The notes: generated from the sequence alone by a model not told the origin. A stretch of DNA of 64,000 nt from Amaricoccus macauensis (GCF_014201905.1 NZ_JACHFM010000004.1:186001-250000), one strand, 5' to 3'; counted from the first letter of the stretch, positions 1-8,585 are shown. Numbers and translations: made by a program.

Positions 1-2
1 AC

Positions 3-1088
3 GACAGCGACGGACCGAGGGCCGAACGCCGTGAGGAGGGCCTCCGCGAAGCCGCCCGCCTTACCCCGGCTCTGGTAAGGCGATGGCTCGCGGGCGCGGC
101 GATCGCCGTGATCGGCCTCGGCCTCACCCTCGAGCCGGGCGCGGTGCTTGCCGCCGACACCCTGCTCAACGTCTCGTATGATCCGACCCGCGAGCTCTAC
201 AAGGAGTACGACAAGGCCTTCGCCGAGCACTGGGAAGCCCTTGGCCACGGGGTGCCGAAGATCAAGACCTCGCACGCCGGCTCCGGCGCGCAGGCCCGTT
301 CGGTGATCGACGGCCTCGACGCGCAGGTCGTGACACTGGCGCTCGCATCCGACGTGGACGCGATCGCCTCGAAGACCGGCAAGATCCCGGAGGACTGGCA
401 GAGCAAGCTGCCGCACAACTCCGCCCCCTACACCTCGACGATCGTCTTCCTGGTGCGCTCGGGCAACCCGAAGGGCATCGCCGACTGGGGCGATCTGGTG
501 AAGGATGACGTGCAGGTCATCACGCCGAACCCGAAGACCTCCGGCGGCGCGCGCTGGAACTACCTCGCCGCATGGGCCTGGGCCGACAAGCAGTATGGCG
601 GCAATCCGGACGAGATCCGCACCTACATGCACGACCTCTTCGCCCATGTGCCGGTGCTCGACACCGGTGCCCGTGGCGCGACGACGACCTTCGCCCAGCG
701 CGGCATCGGTGACGTCCTGCTCGCCTGGGAGAACGAGGCGTTCCTCGCCGAGAAGGAGCTCGGACAGGGCGAGTTCGAGATCATCCGACCGTCGCTGTCG
801 ATCCTCGCGGAGCCGACGGTCGCAGTGGTGGAGGGCAACCTGCACTCCGACGCGCAGAAGGCCGCGGCCGGGGAATATCTCTCCTGGCTCTACAGCCCCG
901 AGGCACAGGCGATCGCCGTGAAGAACTTCTACCGCGCCTGGGACACCAGCAAGGCCGACCCGGCGGACGTCGCCCTCCTGCCCGCGCTCGATCTCGTCAC
1001 CATCGACGACCTCGGCGGCTGGAAGAAGGTTCAGCCCGAGCACTTCGGCGACGGCGGCATCTTCGACCAGATCTATCAGGCGAAGTGA
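3..1088 (+). CDS. sbp: Sulfate ABC transporter substrate-binding protein (5' end probably outside window)
   Basis: Periplasmic sulfate/thiosulfate-binding protein that delivers sulfate to the CysTWA importer encoded next. The reading frame is open from base 3. The hydrophobic stretch around codons 72-160, ending in AVLAAD, looks like a signal peptide, so the mature protein would start near AADTLLNVSYDP. Family marks are the SYDPTREL segment close to the mature N-terminus, the SGAQARSVIDGL segment, and the NPKTSGGARWN signature near base 530. The protein ends in FGDGGIFDQIY, as family members do. The only downstream in-frame start is GTG at 108, which would delete most of the signal peptide, so the true start probably lies left of the window. 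The next gene overlaps its stop codon. Function is confident; the start is not. Confidence 0.9.
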   Translation, partial: DSDGPRAERREEGLREAARLTPALVRRWLAGAAIAVIGLGLTLEPGAVLAADTLLNVSYDPTRELYKEYDKAFAEHWEALGHGVPKIKTSHAGSGAQARSVIDGLDAQVVTLALASDVDAIASKTGKIPEDWQSKLPHNSAPYTSTIVFLVRSGNPKGIADWGDLVKDDVQVITPNPKTSGGARWNYLAAWAWADKQYGGNPDEIRTYMHDLFAHVPVLDTGARGATTTFAQRGIGDVLLAWENEAFLAEKELGQGEFEIIRPSLSILAEPTVAVVEGNLHSDAQKAAAGEYLSWLYSPEAQAIAVKNFYRAWDTSKADPADVALLPALDLVTIDDLGGWKKVQPEHFGDGGIFDQIYQAK

Positions 1089-1927
1089 CGAGCATGGCCC
1101 GTTTCCGCAATCAATCCGCCCTGCCCGGCTTCGGTCTCGCGTCGGGGATCATGATGACGGTGCTCTCGATCGTCGTCATCCTGCCCATCGTGGCGCTTCT
1201 CGCGAGGGGCGGCCAGATCGGGGCGGGCCAGCTCTGGTCCGACATCAACTCGCCGCGGGTCTGGGCAGCGCTTGCCCTCTCCTTCCGCGTCGCCTTCCTC
1301 GCGGCGGTCTTCAACCTCGGCTTCGGCCTGATGCTCGCGTGGGTGCTCAGCCGTTACGAGTTTCCCGGCCGGCGGCTGATCGACGCGGCCGTGGATCTGC
1401 CCTTCGCGCTGCCGACGGCGGTGGCGGGCATCGCGCTCACCGCGCTCTACGCCCCCAACGGCGCGCTCGGCTCGATCGCGGCGGAGATGGGGGTGAAGGT
1501 CGCCTACACCCCCCTTGGCATCTGGATCGCGCTGGTGTTCGTCGGCTTGCCGTTCGTCGTGCGGACGGTGCAGCCGGTGATTGCCGAGCTCGACCGTGAG
1601 GTCGAGGAGGCGTCCGCCACCCTCGGCGCTGGCCGGGCCCGCACCTTCTGGCGCGTGATCCTGCCGACGCTCTCGCCGGCGCTCCTCACCGGCTTCGCTC
1701 TCGCGCTTGCCCGGGGCGTCGGTGAGTACGGCTCGGTGATCTTCATCGCCGGCAACCTGCCGCAGGTGACCGAGATCGCACCGCTGCTGATCGTGATCCG
1801 GCTCGAAGAATTCAACTACGACGGCGCCGTGGCCATCGCCATCGCCATGCTCGCCATCTCCTTCACGATGCTTCTCGCCATCAACCTCGTCCAGGTCCTG
1901 AACCGGAGGAAATACGGCAATGCGTAA
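1085..1927 (+). CDS. cysT: Sulfate ABC transporter permease CysT
   Basis: Inner-membrane permease subunit of the sulfate/thiosulfate importer, partner of CysW. It is 280 aa, the usual CysT length, with about six hydrophobic segments. The ABC-permease EAA loop is visible (EEASATLGAGRARTFWRVIL), which docks on the ATPase. The start is GTG at 1085, in a GTGA overlap with the binding-protein stop; an ATG three codons further in (1094) is an alternative. Overlaps at both ends with neighbours point to one cotranscribed, translationally coupled operon. Confidence 0.93.
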   Translation: MTSMARFRNQSALPGFGLASGIMMTVLSIVVILPIVALLARGGQIGAGQLWSDINSPRVWAALALSFRVAFLAAVFNLGFGLMLAWVLSRYEFPGRRLIDAAVDLPFALPTAVAGIALTALYAPNGALGSIAAEMGVKVAYTPLGIWIALVFVGLPFVVRTVQPVIAELDREVEEASATLGAGRARTFWRVILPTLSPALLTGFALALARGVGEYGSVIFIAGNLPQVTEIAPLLIVIRLEEFNYDGAVAIAIAMLAISFTMLLAINLVQVLNRRKYGNA

Positions 1928-2189
1928 CGATCGCTTCGTCCCGTCGATCTACCGCTCCAGCGAGCAGCTCCGCGCCTTCGGTCCCCGGGCGGGCATGTTG
2001 CTCGGCCTCTTCACCGGCTTCGGCCTCGCCGTCTGGGTCAGCATCGCCGGCGGCGGACTGATCGCGGCGTTCCTCGCCTACAGCCTCGGCGCTTCCGCGA
2101 CGCTCTTCACCGTCGTCGGCTTCGCCTCGCTCCGGCCGTCGGCGATCGTCCGCCGCGCCGCCGCGCCGCTGCATTTCCACAGGATCTGA
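1920..2189 (+). CDS. Small membrane protein inserted between cysT and cysW
   Basis: Unrecognised 89-aa protein. Two adjacent hydrophobic segments (about residues 22-45 and 48-68) are flanked by a basic, polar N-terminus and an Arg/His-rich C-terminal tail, predicting a small two-pass inner-membrane protein. The ATG at 1920 overlaps the cysT stop by 8 bp and has a good ribosome site (CCGGAGGAAA) inside the cysT end. cysW follows after 4 bp. Placement within the overlapping operon suggests an accessory to, or modulator of, the sulfate permease; that is inference. Typical cysTWA operons have no gene here. Confidence 0.72.
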   Translation: MRNDRFVPSIYRSSEQLRAFGPRAGMLLGLFTGFGLAVWVSIAGGGLIAAFLAYSLGASATLFTVVGFASLRPSAIVRRAAAPLHFHRI

Positions 2190-2193
2190 GTAT

Positions 2194-3102
2194 ATGGTCG
2201 ATCTGGTGCTTTCCCCCGCTGACCCGTCGCGCCTGGCGAAGCCGGCTCGGCGCCCGGCGGGTCGGAGCGTGACGTCGGAGCCGGTATGGCTCCGCATCAC
2301 GCTCATCTGCCTGTCGCTGGCGCTGCTGACGGTGCTGCTGTTCGCGCCGCTGCTTGCGGTCTTTGCGCAGGCGCTTCAGGAGGGGATCGGTTCGGCCCTC
2401 GAGTCGCTCGCCGATCCCGACGCCCACTCCGCGATCCGGCTCACCCTGATCACCGCCGCCTTCGCGGTACCGCTGAACGCGGTCTTCGGACTCGCGGCGG
2501 CCTGGGCGATCGCGAAGTTCGATTTCCGCGGCAAGGCGTTTCTCATCACGCTCATCGACCTGCCGTTCTCGGTCTCGCCCGTGGTGGCCGGTCTCTGCTT
2601 CGTGCTGCTCTTCGGCGCCAACAGCGGCATCGGCGGCTGGTTCGTCGCGAACGGCATTCCGATCGTCTTCGCCGTGCCCGGCATCGTGCTCGCGACGATG
2701 TTCGTGACCTTCCCGTTCGTCGCCCGCGAGCTCATCCCGATCATGGAGGAGCAGGGCCGCGCCGAGGAAGAGGCGGCGCTCACCCTTGGCGCCTCCGGCT
2801 GGCGGATGTTTCGCACCGTGACGTTGCCGAACGTGCGCTGGGCGCTGCTCTACGGCGTGCTGCTCTGCAACGCCCGCGCCATGGGCGAGTTTGGCGCCGT
2901 GGCGGTCGTTTCGGGGCGGATCCGTGGCGAGACCACCACGATGCCGCTGATGATCGAGATGTTCTACAACGAATACATGCCGGTGGCGGCCTTCACCCTC
3001 GCGGCGCTGCTGGCGCTGCTCGGTCTTGTCACCCTGGCGGCGAAATCGCTGCTTGAATGGCGCCATGGCGGTGAGCTTGCCGCCGCCGCCCGCCGTCATT
3101 GA
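2194..3102 (+). CDS. cysW: Sulfate ABC transporter permease CysW
   Basis: Second permease subunit of the sulfate importer, 302 aa. The N-terminal ~30 residues are polar, then about six membrane segments follow. The EAA loop ([19 protein letters not shown]) is present in its usual place, followed by the CysW-type [11 protein letters not shown] segment. ATG at 2194 lies 4 bp after the small membrane-protein gene. cysA follows after 31 bp. Confidence 0.92.
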   Translation: MVDLVLSPADPSRLAKPARRPAGRSVTSEPVWLRITLICLSLALLTVLLFAPLLAVFAQALQEGIGSALESLADPDAHSAIRLTLITAAFAVPLNAVFGLAAAWAIAKFDFRGKAFLITLIDLPFSVSPVVAGLCFVLLFGANSGIGGWFVANGIPIVFAVPGIVLATMFVTFPFVARELIPIMEEQGRAEEEAALTLGASGWRMFRTVTLPNVRWALLYGVLLCNARAMGEFGAVAVVSGRIRGETTTMPLMIEMFYNEYMPVAAFTLAALLALLGLVTLAAKSLLEWRHGGELAAAARRH

Positions 3103-3133
3103 TCCCACCCGTGCTCCGATAGGAACCAGTGCC

Positions 3134-3853
3134 ATGCATATTGAAGTCGAAGAGCTCGCCAAGGAATTCGGCGCCACCACCGCGCTGCTGCCGGTCAGCG
3201 TGTCGATCCCGTCGGGTGCGCTCATTGCGCTGCTCGGGCCGTCGGGGTCGGGCAAGACGACCTTGCTGCGTATCCTTGGCGGCCTTGAGTTTCCCACGTC
3301 GGGACGGGTGCTCTTTGACGGGCAGGACGCCACGGGGCTGAGCGTGCAGGAGCGCCGGGCGGGCTTCGTGTTCCAGCACTACGCTCTCTTCAAGCACATG
3401 ACGGTTTTCGAGAACATCGCCTATGGGCTGCGGGCGCGGCCGAAGTCGAGCCGGCCGACGGCCCCGGAGATCGACAGGAGGGTGAACAAGCTGCTCGGCC
3501 TGATCCAGCTTCCCGACATCGGCGGGCGCTATCCGGCGCAGCTTTCCGGCGGGCAGCGCCAGCGGGTGGCGCTGGCCCGGGCGCTGGCGATCGAACCGCG
3601 GATGCTGCTCCTCGACGAGCCGTTCGGGGCGCTCGATGCCCGGGTCCGCAAGGAGCTCCGCACTGGCCTCAGGGAGATCCATGACCAGACCGGGCTCACC
3701 ACGATCTTCGTCACCCACGATCAGGACGAGGCGATGGAACTCGCGGATCTCGTCGTCGTCATGTCGATGGGCCGCATCGAGCAGGTCGGCACTCCGAAGG
3801 AGATCCGTGGCCGGCCGGCAACACGCTTCGTCGCAGAGTTCATCGACGCCTGA
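3134..3853 (+). CDS. cysA: Sulfate ABC transporter ATPase CysA, short form
   Basis: ATPase of the sulfate importer. Visible motifs: Walker [10 protein letters not shown] (residues 35-43), ABC signature LSGGQ (137-141), Walker B LLLDEP (158-163) and H-loop His195. ATG at 3134 begins the family-typical MHIEVEEL. The protein ends at residue 239, straight after the nucleotide-binding domain ([11 protein letters not shown]). Characterised CysA proteins are usually about 340-365 aa and carry a C-terminal TOBE-like regulatory domain, absent here. The stop is followed within 20 bp by a perfect hairpin and no remnant of the missing domain was noticed, so the short form looks genuine rather than a recent frameshift. 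Confidence 0.92.
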   Translation: MHIEVEELAKEFGATTALLPVSVSIPSGALIALLGPSGSGKTTLLRILGGLEFPTSGRVLFDGQDATGLSVQERRAGFVFQHYALFKHMTVFENIAYGLRARPKSSRPTAPEIDRRVNKLLGLIQLPDIGGRYPAQLSGGQRQRVALARALAIEPRMLLLDEPFGALDARVRKELRTGLREIHDQTGLTTIFVTHDQDEAMELADLVVVMSMGRIEQVGTPKEIRGRPATRFVAEFIDA

Positions 3854-3870
3854 TCCAGCCCCGGAGAGCT

Positions 3871-3893
3871 CGGGTGCGCACGTTGCGCACCCG
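3871..3893 (+). terminator. Perfect hairpin after cysA
   Basis: CGGGTGCGCA, loop CGT, then TGCGCACCCG: a perfect 10-bp stem 18 bp after the cysA stop. No T-run follows (next bases GTATAAG), so it may be an mRNA-stabilising 3' hairpin, a Rho-dependent end or an operator rather than a true intrinsic terminator. Confidence 0.5.
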
Positions 3894-3912
3894 GTATAAG
3901 CCATTGAAACAT

Positions 3913-3993
3913 ATGGAAATGATCTTTGCGGTCAACCAAGTCGCAATATTGAATAATCCGCTTGCGTGGAACCGAATTCCGGGAGAGATGTGA
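3913..3993 (+). other. Candidate small ORF in an AT-rich interval (26 codons), doubtful
   Basis: An ATG-to-TGA frame encoding 26 residues (starts MEMIFAVNQV, ends WNRIPGEM) sits in a locally AT-rich stretch between the cysA hairpin and an intrinsic terminator. There is no clear Shine-Dalgarno sequence. About 16 of 26 third codon positions are G or C, lower than in surrounding genes, which argues against coding. It could be a short peptide gene or simply part of a short noncoding transcript ending at 4070. Confidence 0.2.
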
Positions 3994-4036
3994 GTGAATG
4001 TCCCGAGGAATGAGCTAGTCACTCGCGCCTCCACCT

Positions 4037-4070
4037 GACCGGGCGGAGGTCTCCTCCGCCCGGTCCTTTT
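4037..4070 (+). terminator. Strong intrinsic terminator
   Basis: GACCGGGCGGAGG, loop TCT, CCTCCGCCCGGTC: a perfect 13-bp stem followed by CTTTT on the plus strand. Directional for plus-strand transcription. It lies 184 bp past cysA and ahead of the convergent gnd gene, so it ends either cysA read-through or a short separate transcript. Confidence 0.85.
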
Positions 4071-4124
4071 CCCGGATATCCCTTAGCCGCGCCCGACGTA
4101 ACGAGTGCCCGTCAGGCCCCCTCG

Positions 4125-5534
4125 TCAAGCCTCGTGGCCGCCCCAGGGACCGTGGTGGGCGCCGGGCGTGTCGACCCGTTCGAAGCCGTGCGCGCCGAAG
4201 AAATCGCGCTGGGCCTGCAGCATGTTCGCGGTGCCGCGCGCGGTGTGCATGGTGTCGAAATAGCCGAGCGCCGCGGCGAGCGCCGGGGTCGGGATCCGGG
4301 CGAGCGCGCCGGCGGAGACCACCTCACGCAAGCCGGTTTCGCTGCGCTTCAGGCGGTCGGCGAACTGCGGCGCGAACATGAGGTTCGTCACCTCGCCGCC
4401 CTCCATGGCCGTTGCCATGTCGTCGAGCATTGCCGAGCGGATGATGCAGCCCGCGCGCCAGACCCGGGCAATCCCGCCCATGGGCAGGGACCAGCCGTAT
4501 TCCTTCGACGCGGCCGCGAGCAGGCCGAACCCCTGAGCGTAGCAGGCGATCTTGCCGGCCAGAAGCGCGGCCTCCAGCCGGTCGATCATCCCCTCCGCCG
4601 GCACCGGCTTCGCCGGGAGATCGAAGATGCGCGCGCCCTCGGCCCGCTCGGAGACGCGCGAGGAGAGATTGCGCGCCGCCACCGCCGCCTCGATCGCGGT
4701 AGCCGGCGCGCCGAGCATCAGCGCCTCGATCGCGGTCCAGCGCCCGGTGCCCTTCTGCCCGGCGCTGTCCTTGATGACGTCGAGCATCGGCTGGCCGGTC
4801 TTCGGGTCGATCGCGCGCGAGACCATGCCGGTGATCTCGATCAGGTAGGATTTGAGCGGCCCGCCGTTCCAGCGGTCGAAGACGTCGGCGACCTGGAGCG
4901 GCGTCATCCCGAGGCCGTCGCGCATGATGCCGTAGACCTCGGCGATCATTTCCATGTCGGCGTATTCGATGCCGTTGTGGACGGTCTTGACGAAGTGACC
5001 CGCCCCGTCCGGCCCCATCCAGTCGGCGCAGGGGCTGGAGCCGAACCGCGCGGCGATCGCCTTGAAGATCGGCGCGACGCGGTCCCATGCCTCCTTCGGG
5101 CCACCGCCCATGATGGCGGGGCCGTGGCGCGCGCCCTCCTCGCCGCCGGAGACGCCGACGCCGAGATAGGGCGAGCCGCGCTCCGCCGCGGCAGCCGCCC
5201 GGCGGACGGTGTCGTGGAAGTTGGCGTTGCCGCAGTCGATGATCAGGTCATCGGTGTCGAGCAGCGGCAGAAGGTGGTCGATCATCTCGTCGACCGGCGC
5301 CCCCGCCGGCACCATGAGAATGATCGCGCGCGGCGTCTTCAGCGCCGCGACGAGCGCCTCCAGCGTCTCGCAGGGTGTGATGCGGGAGCCGAGGTCGCCG
5401 GCGTCCGCGACGAATTTCTCCGTGACGCTGGTCGTCCGATTGAAGACCGCGATGTCGAAGCCCTTCTCGGCGATGTTGAGCGCCAGCGCCGCCCCCATCG
5501 TCCCGAGTCCGATCAGCCCGATGTCCGCCGCCAT
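4125..5534 (-). CDS. gnd: 6-phosphogluconate dehydrogenase, decarboxylating
   Basis: Oxidises 6-phosphogluconate to ribulose 5-phosphate and CO2 with reduction of NADP+ (pentose phosphate pathway). The Rossmann motif GLGTMG is at residues 9-14. Also visible are IIDCGNANFHDT, the GVSGGEEGARHGP stretch, and the catalytic HFVKTVHNGIEY helix with its Lys and HNGIEY signature. The C-terminal FDTMHTARG loop contributes the substrate-binding Arg and His. Length 469 aa is normal. ATG at 5534 is chosen because GGGGGAGGAG lies just upstream and MAADIGLIGLG starts the domain cleanly; a longer frame to 5600 lacks support. Last gene of the IclR-led operon. Confidence 0.95.
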   Translation of the reverse strand: MAADIGLIGLGTMGAALALNIAEKGFDIAVFNRTTSVTEKFVADAGDLGSRITPCETLEALVAALKTPRAIILMVPAGAPVDEMIDHLLPLLDTDDLIIDCGNANFHDTVRRAAAAAERGSPYLGVGVSGGEEGARHGPAIMGGGPKEAWDRVAPIFKAIAARFGSSPCADWMGPDGAGHFVKTVHNGIEYADMEMIAEVYGIMRDGLGMTPLQVADVFDRWNGGPLKSYLIEITGMVSRAIDPKTGQPMLDVIKDSAGQKGTGRWTAIEALMLGAPATAIEAAVAARNLSSRVSERAEGARIFDLPAKPVPAEGMIDRLEAALLAGKIACYAQGFGLLAAASKEYGWSLPMGGIARVWRAGCIIRSAMLDDMATAMEGGEVTNLMFAPQFADRLKRSETGLREVVSAGALARIPTPALAAALGYFDTMHTARGTANMLQAQRDFFGAHGFERVDTPGAHHGPWGGHEA

Positions 5535-5609
5535 GTGGTTCTCCTCCCCCGGATACTCCGGTCGCGGCAGAAATATGGCGGCCGTTCCCCGGTGAGGCAA
5601 GGAAACGCC

Positions 5610-6539
5610 TCAGGGCAGGCCGAGGACGAGCAGAAGGGCGGCGATGGTCACGAAGCCGCCGACGGTGGTCGCGAGCATGACCACTGCGGCCTGCGCCCCC
5701 TGATCATATTGCGCGGCGAGGATCGGATAGACGCCCATCACCGGCATGGCCGACATGAGGACGCCCGCGCGCACCATCACCGGGTCGAGCGCCACGCCGA
5801 GCGCCCAGAGGATCGCGAAGGCCGCGCTGACCGCCGCCGGCTGGATCAGCAGCTTGCCCGCCGCCACCCAGATCACCCGGAGGCTGCGGGCGGCGCGCGG
5901 CACGTCGACGAGCGCGCCACCGATCACCACGAGCGAGATCGCGGCCGACGAGCGGGCGACGAGGTCGATCGCCTGCCCGAGCACCGGCGGCACGGCGATG
6001 CCGAGGAGCGTCAGCGCGAGACCCGTCGCGAGGGCGAGCATCAGCGGGTTCGTCGCCACGCCGCGAACCGTGCGCCCCCACGCCGCGCCACCGCGCGAGG
6101 CCTCGGCGAGGATCAGCGTCAGCGGGATCAGGATCATGTTTTCCACGATCATGTTCAGCGCCAGTGCCTGATCCGCCACCGCCGGCAGGGCGAGAAGCAG
6201 GATCGGATAGCCGAAGAAGCCGCTGTTCGGGCAGGCCGAGCCCATGCCCTCGAAGGTGGCGGCGGCCTTGGACCGGCCGCCGCCCACCGCCACCGCCCAG
6301 AAGAGGCCGAAGGTCGCGAGCGAGCCGATGAGGTAGGCCGCCACGTAGCCCGGATCGAACAGCGCCCCGAGGTCGCGCCCGGTGACGGCGCGAAAGATCA
6401 GCGCCGGCAGGGCGAGCATCACCACGTAGCGCCCGAGGGCGCGCAGGTCGCTCGCGGCAAAGGCGCCGACGCGCCGGACCACGTAGCCGAGCGCGATGAG
6501 GGCGAAGATCGGGCCGGTGATGGCGAAGATGGCGCTCAC
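5610..6539 (-). CDS. AEC-family (auxin efflux carrier type) transporter
   Basis: Polytopic inner-membrane protein of 309 aa with about ten hydrophobic segments. It resembles the AEC family (bacterial members include malonate and other small organic-acid carriers): an N-terminal FAITGPIFALIALGYVVRR, a central NPLMLALATGLALTL and a C-terminal MPVMGVYPILAAQYDQGAQ segment. Position within the catabolic operon suggests it moves the pathway substrate or an acidic intermediate; direction and substrate cannot be read from sequence. Confidence 0.85.
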   Translation of the reverse strand: MSAIFAITGPIFALIALGYVVRRVGAFAASDLRALGRYVVMLALPALIFRAVTGRDLGALFDPGYVAAYLIGSLATFGLFWAVAVGGGRSKAAATFEGMGSACPNSGFFGYPILLLALPAVADQALALNMIVENMILIPLTLILAEASRGGAAWGRTVRGVATNPLMLALATGLALTLLGIAVPPVLGQAIDLVARSSAAISLVVIGGALVDVPRAARSLRVIWVAAGKLLIQPAAVSAAFAILWALGVALDPVMVRAGVLMSAMPVMGVYPILAAQYDQGAQAAVVMLATTVGGFVTIAALLLVLGLP

Positions 6540-6581
6540 GCGGGGGCTTTCGGTGTTCGGTGGGTCATGCCGGTCTTCCTG

Positions 6582-6610
6582 GCGGACCGTATCGGATGGC
6601 TCCGGTCCGC
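6582..6610 (-). other. Intercistronic hairpin before the AEC gene
   Basis: GCGGACCG and CGGTCCGC form an 8-bp stem with a 13-nt loop in the 102-bp gap between the Gfo/Idh/MocA gene and the AEC gene. No T-run follows on the transcribed strand. Probably an mRNA processing or stability element. Confidence 0.35.
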
Positions 6611-6641
6611 GCCAGTGCGGCCCGGGCGAAGGGTCGGCCGC

Positions 6642-7682
6642 TCAGGCGCCGACGGGCGCCACGTCGGCGCGGCGGCCGGTCTCGATCGAGCGCCAGACCG
6701 CGTCCATCACCGCGAGGTTGCGTGCGCCCTCGATGGCGCCCACGTGGGTCGGCGCGCCCTCCTCGACCACGGCGCGGAAGTGCCGGATCTGGCGGGCATA
6801 GGGGCTTTCAAAGGGGGCGCTCTCGCGCACGGGTTTCATGGGGACGGTCCAGTCGCGCGGGCCGTCGTGGCGCCAGACTTCGAGGCCAGGCAGGGTGACG
6901 GAGGCCTCGGTTCCGACGAAGCGGTGGGAGTCGACGTCGTGGACGGCGAAGCGCGGGCTGTCGCCTGCGGTCAGGTCCCAGCTCCACGGCCCGGCGGCGG
7001 TGTCGGAGACGACGAAGGACGCGAGCGCGCCATCGGCGAATTCGAAGGTGATCGCACCGGTGTCCTCGACGGCGAGGCCGCGCGTCGCGCTCGACGAATG
7101 GGCCGAGAGCGACACGATTTCGCCGCAGAGGTAGCGCAGCAGGTCGATCTCGTGGATCAGGTTGATGAGGAAGGTGCCGCCGATGCCTGGCGTGCGCCGC
7201 CATTCGGGCGCGAAGTAGTCGTCGGGCTTCATGAGGCAGGCGCTGGCGCTGACGCAGACGAGGCGGCCGAGGGTGCCGGCGTCGACGATTTCCTTGGCCT
7301 TCTGCAGGACCGGATGGTGCCGCCGGTGGTGTCCGACAAGAACCGCGAGCCCGCTCTCGGCCTGGGCGGCGAGCAGCGCTTCGGCCTCGGCGACGGTGTT
7401 GCCGACCGGCTTCTCGACGATCGCGGGCACTCCGGCCGCGAGGCAGTCGAGGGCGATCGGCACGTGGGTCTCGTTCGGGGTCGCGATGATCACGCCGTCC
7501 GGCCGCTCGGCGTCGAGAAGCGCCTTGTGGTCGCGATGGTGCGCGGTGCCAAAGCGCGCCGCGAGGGCCGCGCCGCCGTCGAAGGGATCGGCGATGCCCG
7601 CGAGCGTGAAGCCTTCGGTTTCGGCAATGGCCTGCGCGTGGGTCGAGCCAATCGCGCCGCCGCCGATCACGGCGAGTCTCAT
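6642..7682 (-). CDS. Gfo/Idh/MocA-family NAD(P)-dependent dehydrogenase
   Basis: Two-domain oxidoreductase of 346 aa, a family acting on sugars, inositols and related polyols or acids. The N-terminal Rossmann fold has VIGGGAIGSTHA (residues 4-15), the conserved EKP motif appears as VEKPVGNT, and the C-terminal domain has the HEIDLLRYL helix typical of the family active site. ATG at 7682 starts with MRLAVIGGG. A hairpin lies between this gene and the preceding isomerase gene. Substrate not predictable; membership in the IclR-led operon suggests an oxidised cyclic or sugar acid intermediate. Confidence 0.88.
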   Translation of the reverse strand: MRLAVIGGGAIGSTHAQAIAETEGFTLAGIADPFDGGAALAARFGTAHHRDHKALLDAERPDGVIIATPNETHVPIALDCLAAGVPAIVEKPVGNTVAEAEALLAAQAESGLAVLVGHHRRHHPVLQKAKEIVDAGTLGRLVCVSASACLMKPDDYFAPEWRRTPGIGGTFLINLIHEIDLLRYLCGEIVSLSAHSSSATRGLAVEDTGAITFEFADGALASFVVSDTAAGPWSWDLTAGDSPRFAVHDVDSHRFVGTEASVTLPGLEVWRHDGPRDWTVPMKPVRESAPFESPYARQIRHFRAVVEEGAPTHVGAIEGARNLAVMDAVWRSIETGRRADVAPVGA

Positions 7683-7703
7683 CGTGTGCTCCTGTGAAAA
7701 TGC

Positions 7704-7733
7704 GGCGGACGCACCCCTTCGGGTGCGCCCGCC
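7704..7733 (-). other. Intercistronic hairpin, possible attenuator
   Basis: GGCGGACGCACCC, loop CTTC, GGGTGCGCCCGCC: 13 positions with one A/C mismatch. On the transcribed minus strand the hairpin is followed by GCATTTTC, a weak T-run. Lying inside the operon between the isomerase-like gene and the dehydrogenase gene, it could lower expression of the three downstream genes or protect the upstream message. Confidence 0.5.
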
Positions 7734-7747
7734 ATCCTGTCGGGGCC

Positions 7748-8569
7748 TCAGCCGGCGAGGGCGGCGTCGACCACCGCCTTCGTCCGCTGCAGGGCGAGGG
7801 CCGCGCGGTCCGCGCCGTTCATCCGCTCGGCGAGCTCGTAGTTCGGCAGCTCGATGCTGATGACGGTGTCCGACGGGATCGCCCGGGCGAAGCCCGCGAG
7901 GTCGATGCCGCCATCACCCGGCATCAGCCGCGCGCGCCGCGCCACGTCGATCAGCCCGGCGTCGGACCGGTCGTAGTCCTTCGGGCCGTCGCAGAACTGC
8001 ACGTAGTTGATCCGCTGCCGCGGCATCGCGGCCACTTCGTCGAGCGTGCTCGACGAGCGGTCGAAGTGCAGCGCGTCCACGAGCACGCCGCCGTTCGGCT
8101 CGCCGGACGCCTCGACGATCCGCAGCGCGGTCGCGAGGTCCGGGACCCTTGTCCACGGCATGAACTCGAGGTCGACGGTGAGCCCGAAGCTCGCGGCGAG
8201 GCGGGCGAGCTTGCCGAAGGACTCGGCGAGGCGCGCCTCTTCCGGGTCGTCGCCGGCGACGAGCACGTTCTTCGCGCCGAGGCGCTGGCCGCGCTCGAAG
8301 AACCGCTCGAAGCTCCCGACGTCGGTCTCGGGCTTCAGGCGCACGATCTCGATGTCGGCGACGCCGATGCCGGTGTCGTCGAGCGCCGCCAGCGTGTCAG
8401 CCAGAACCCGGTCGTCGGTCAGGAGCGGATAGTCGGCCTCCGCCCCCGGCGCCGCCGGAAGCATCCGGAGCCCGATGAGGTCGTAGCCCGCGGACTTCGC
8501 GGCCTTCACCGCTTCCACGGGCGGAAGCTCGAAGACGGTCAGGAACGCCAGTGAGTAGCGATGCGACAT
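7748..8569 (-). CDS. Sugar phosphate isomerase/epimerase-like TIM-barrel enzyme
   Basis: 273-aa protein of the AP-endonuclease-2-like (xylose isomerase-like) fold. The family includes IolE/IolI, hydroxypyruvate isomerase-like proteins and a class of 3-dehydroshikimate dehydratases. Candidate metal ligands are the Glu in VDLEFMPW, the Asp and His in VDALHFDRS, the QFCDGP segment, and the Glu in VISIELPN. ATG at 8569 is taken as the start; an in-frame GTG at 8584 sits one base after the preceding stop and is an alternative. In an operon with a divergent AroE-like dehydrogenase, a dehydratase role is plausible but unproven. Confidence 0.82.
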   Translation of the reverse strand: MSHRYSLAFLTVFELPPVEAVKAAKSAGYDLIGLRMLPAAPGAEADYPLLTDDRVLADTLAALDDTGIGVADIEIVRLKPETDVGSFERFFERGQRLGAKNVLVAGDDPEEARLAESFGKLARLAASFGLTVDLEFMPWTRVPDLATALRIVEASGEPNGGVLVDALHFDRSSSTLDEVAAMPRQRINYVQFCDGPKDYDRSDAGLIDVARRARLMPGDGGIDLAGFARAIPSDTVISIELPNYELAERMNGADRAALALQRTKAVVDAALAG

Positions 8570-8585
8570 GGGGAGGTCTTTCACT

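Noticed and set aside
83-175. ATG at 83 as start of the sulfate-binding protein
   Set aside because: It is in another frame and stops after about 30 codons; the protein-coding frame is the one open from base 3.
4134-7697. Open frame of 1187 codons on the plus strand
   Set aside because: It crosses gnd, the AEC gene and the Gfo/Idh/MocA gene in antisense, ignoring their boundaries. Composition is that of a GC-rich shadow.
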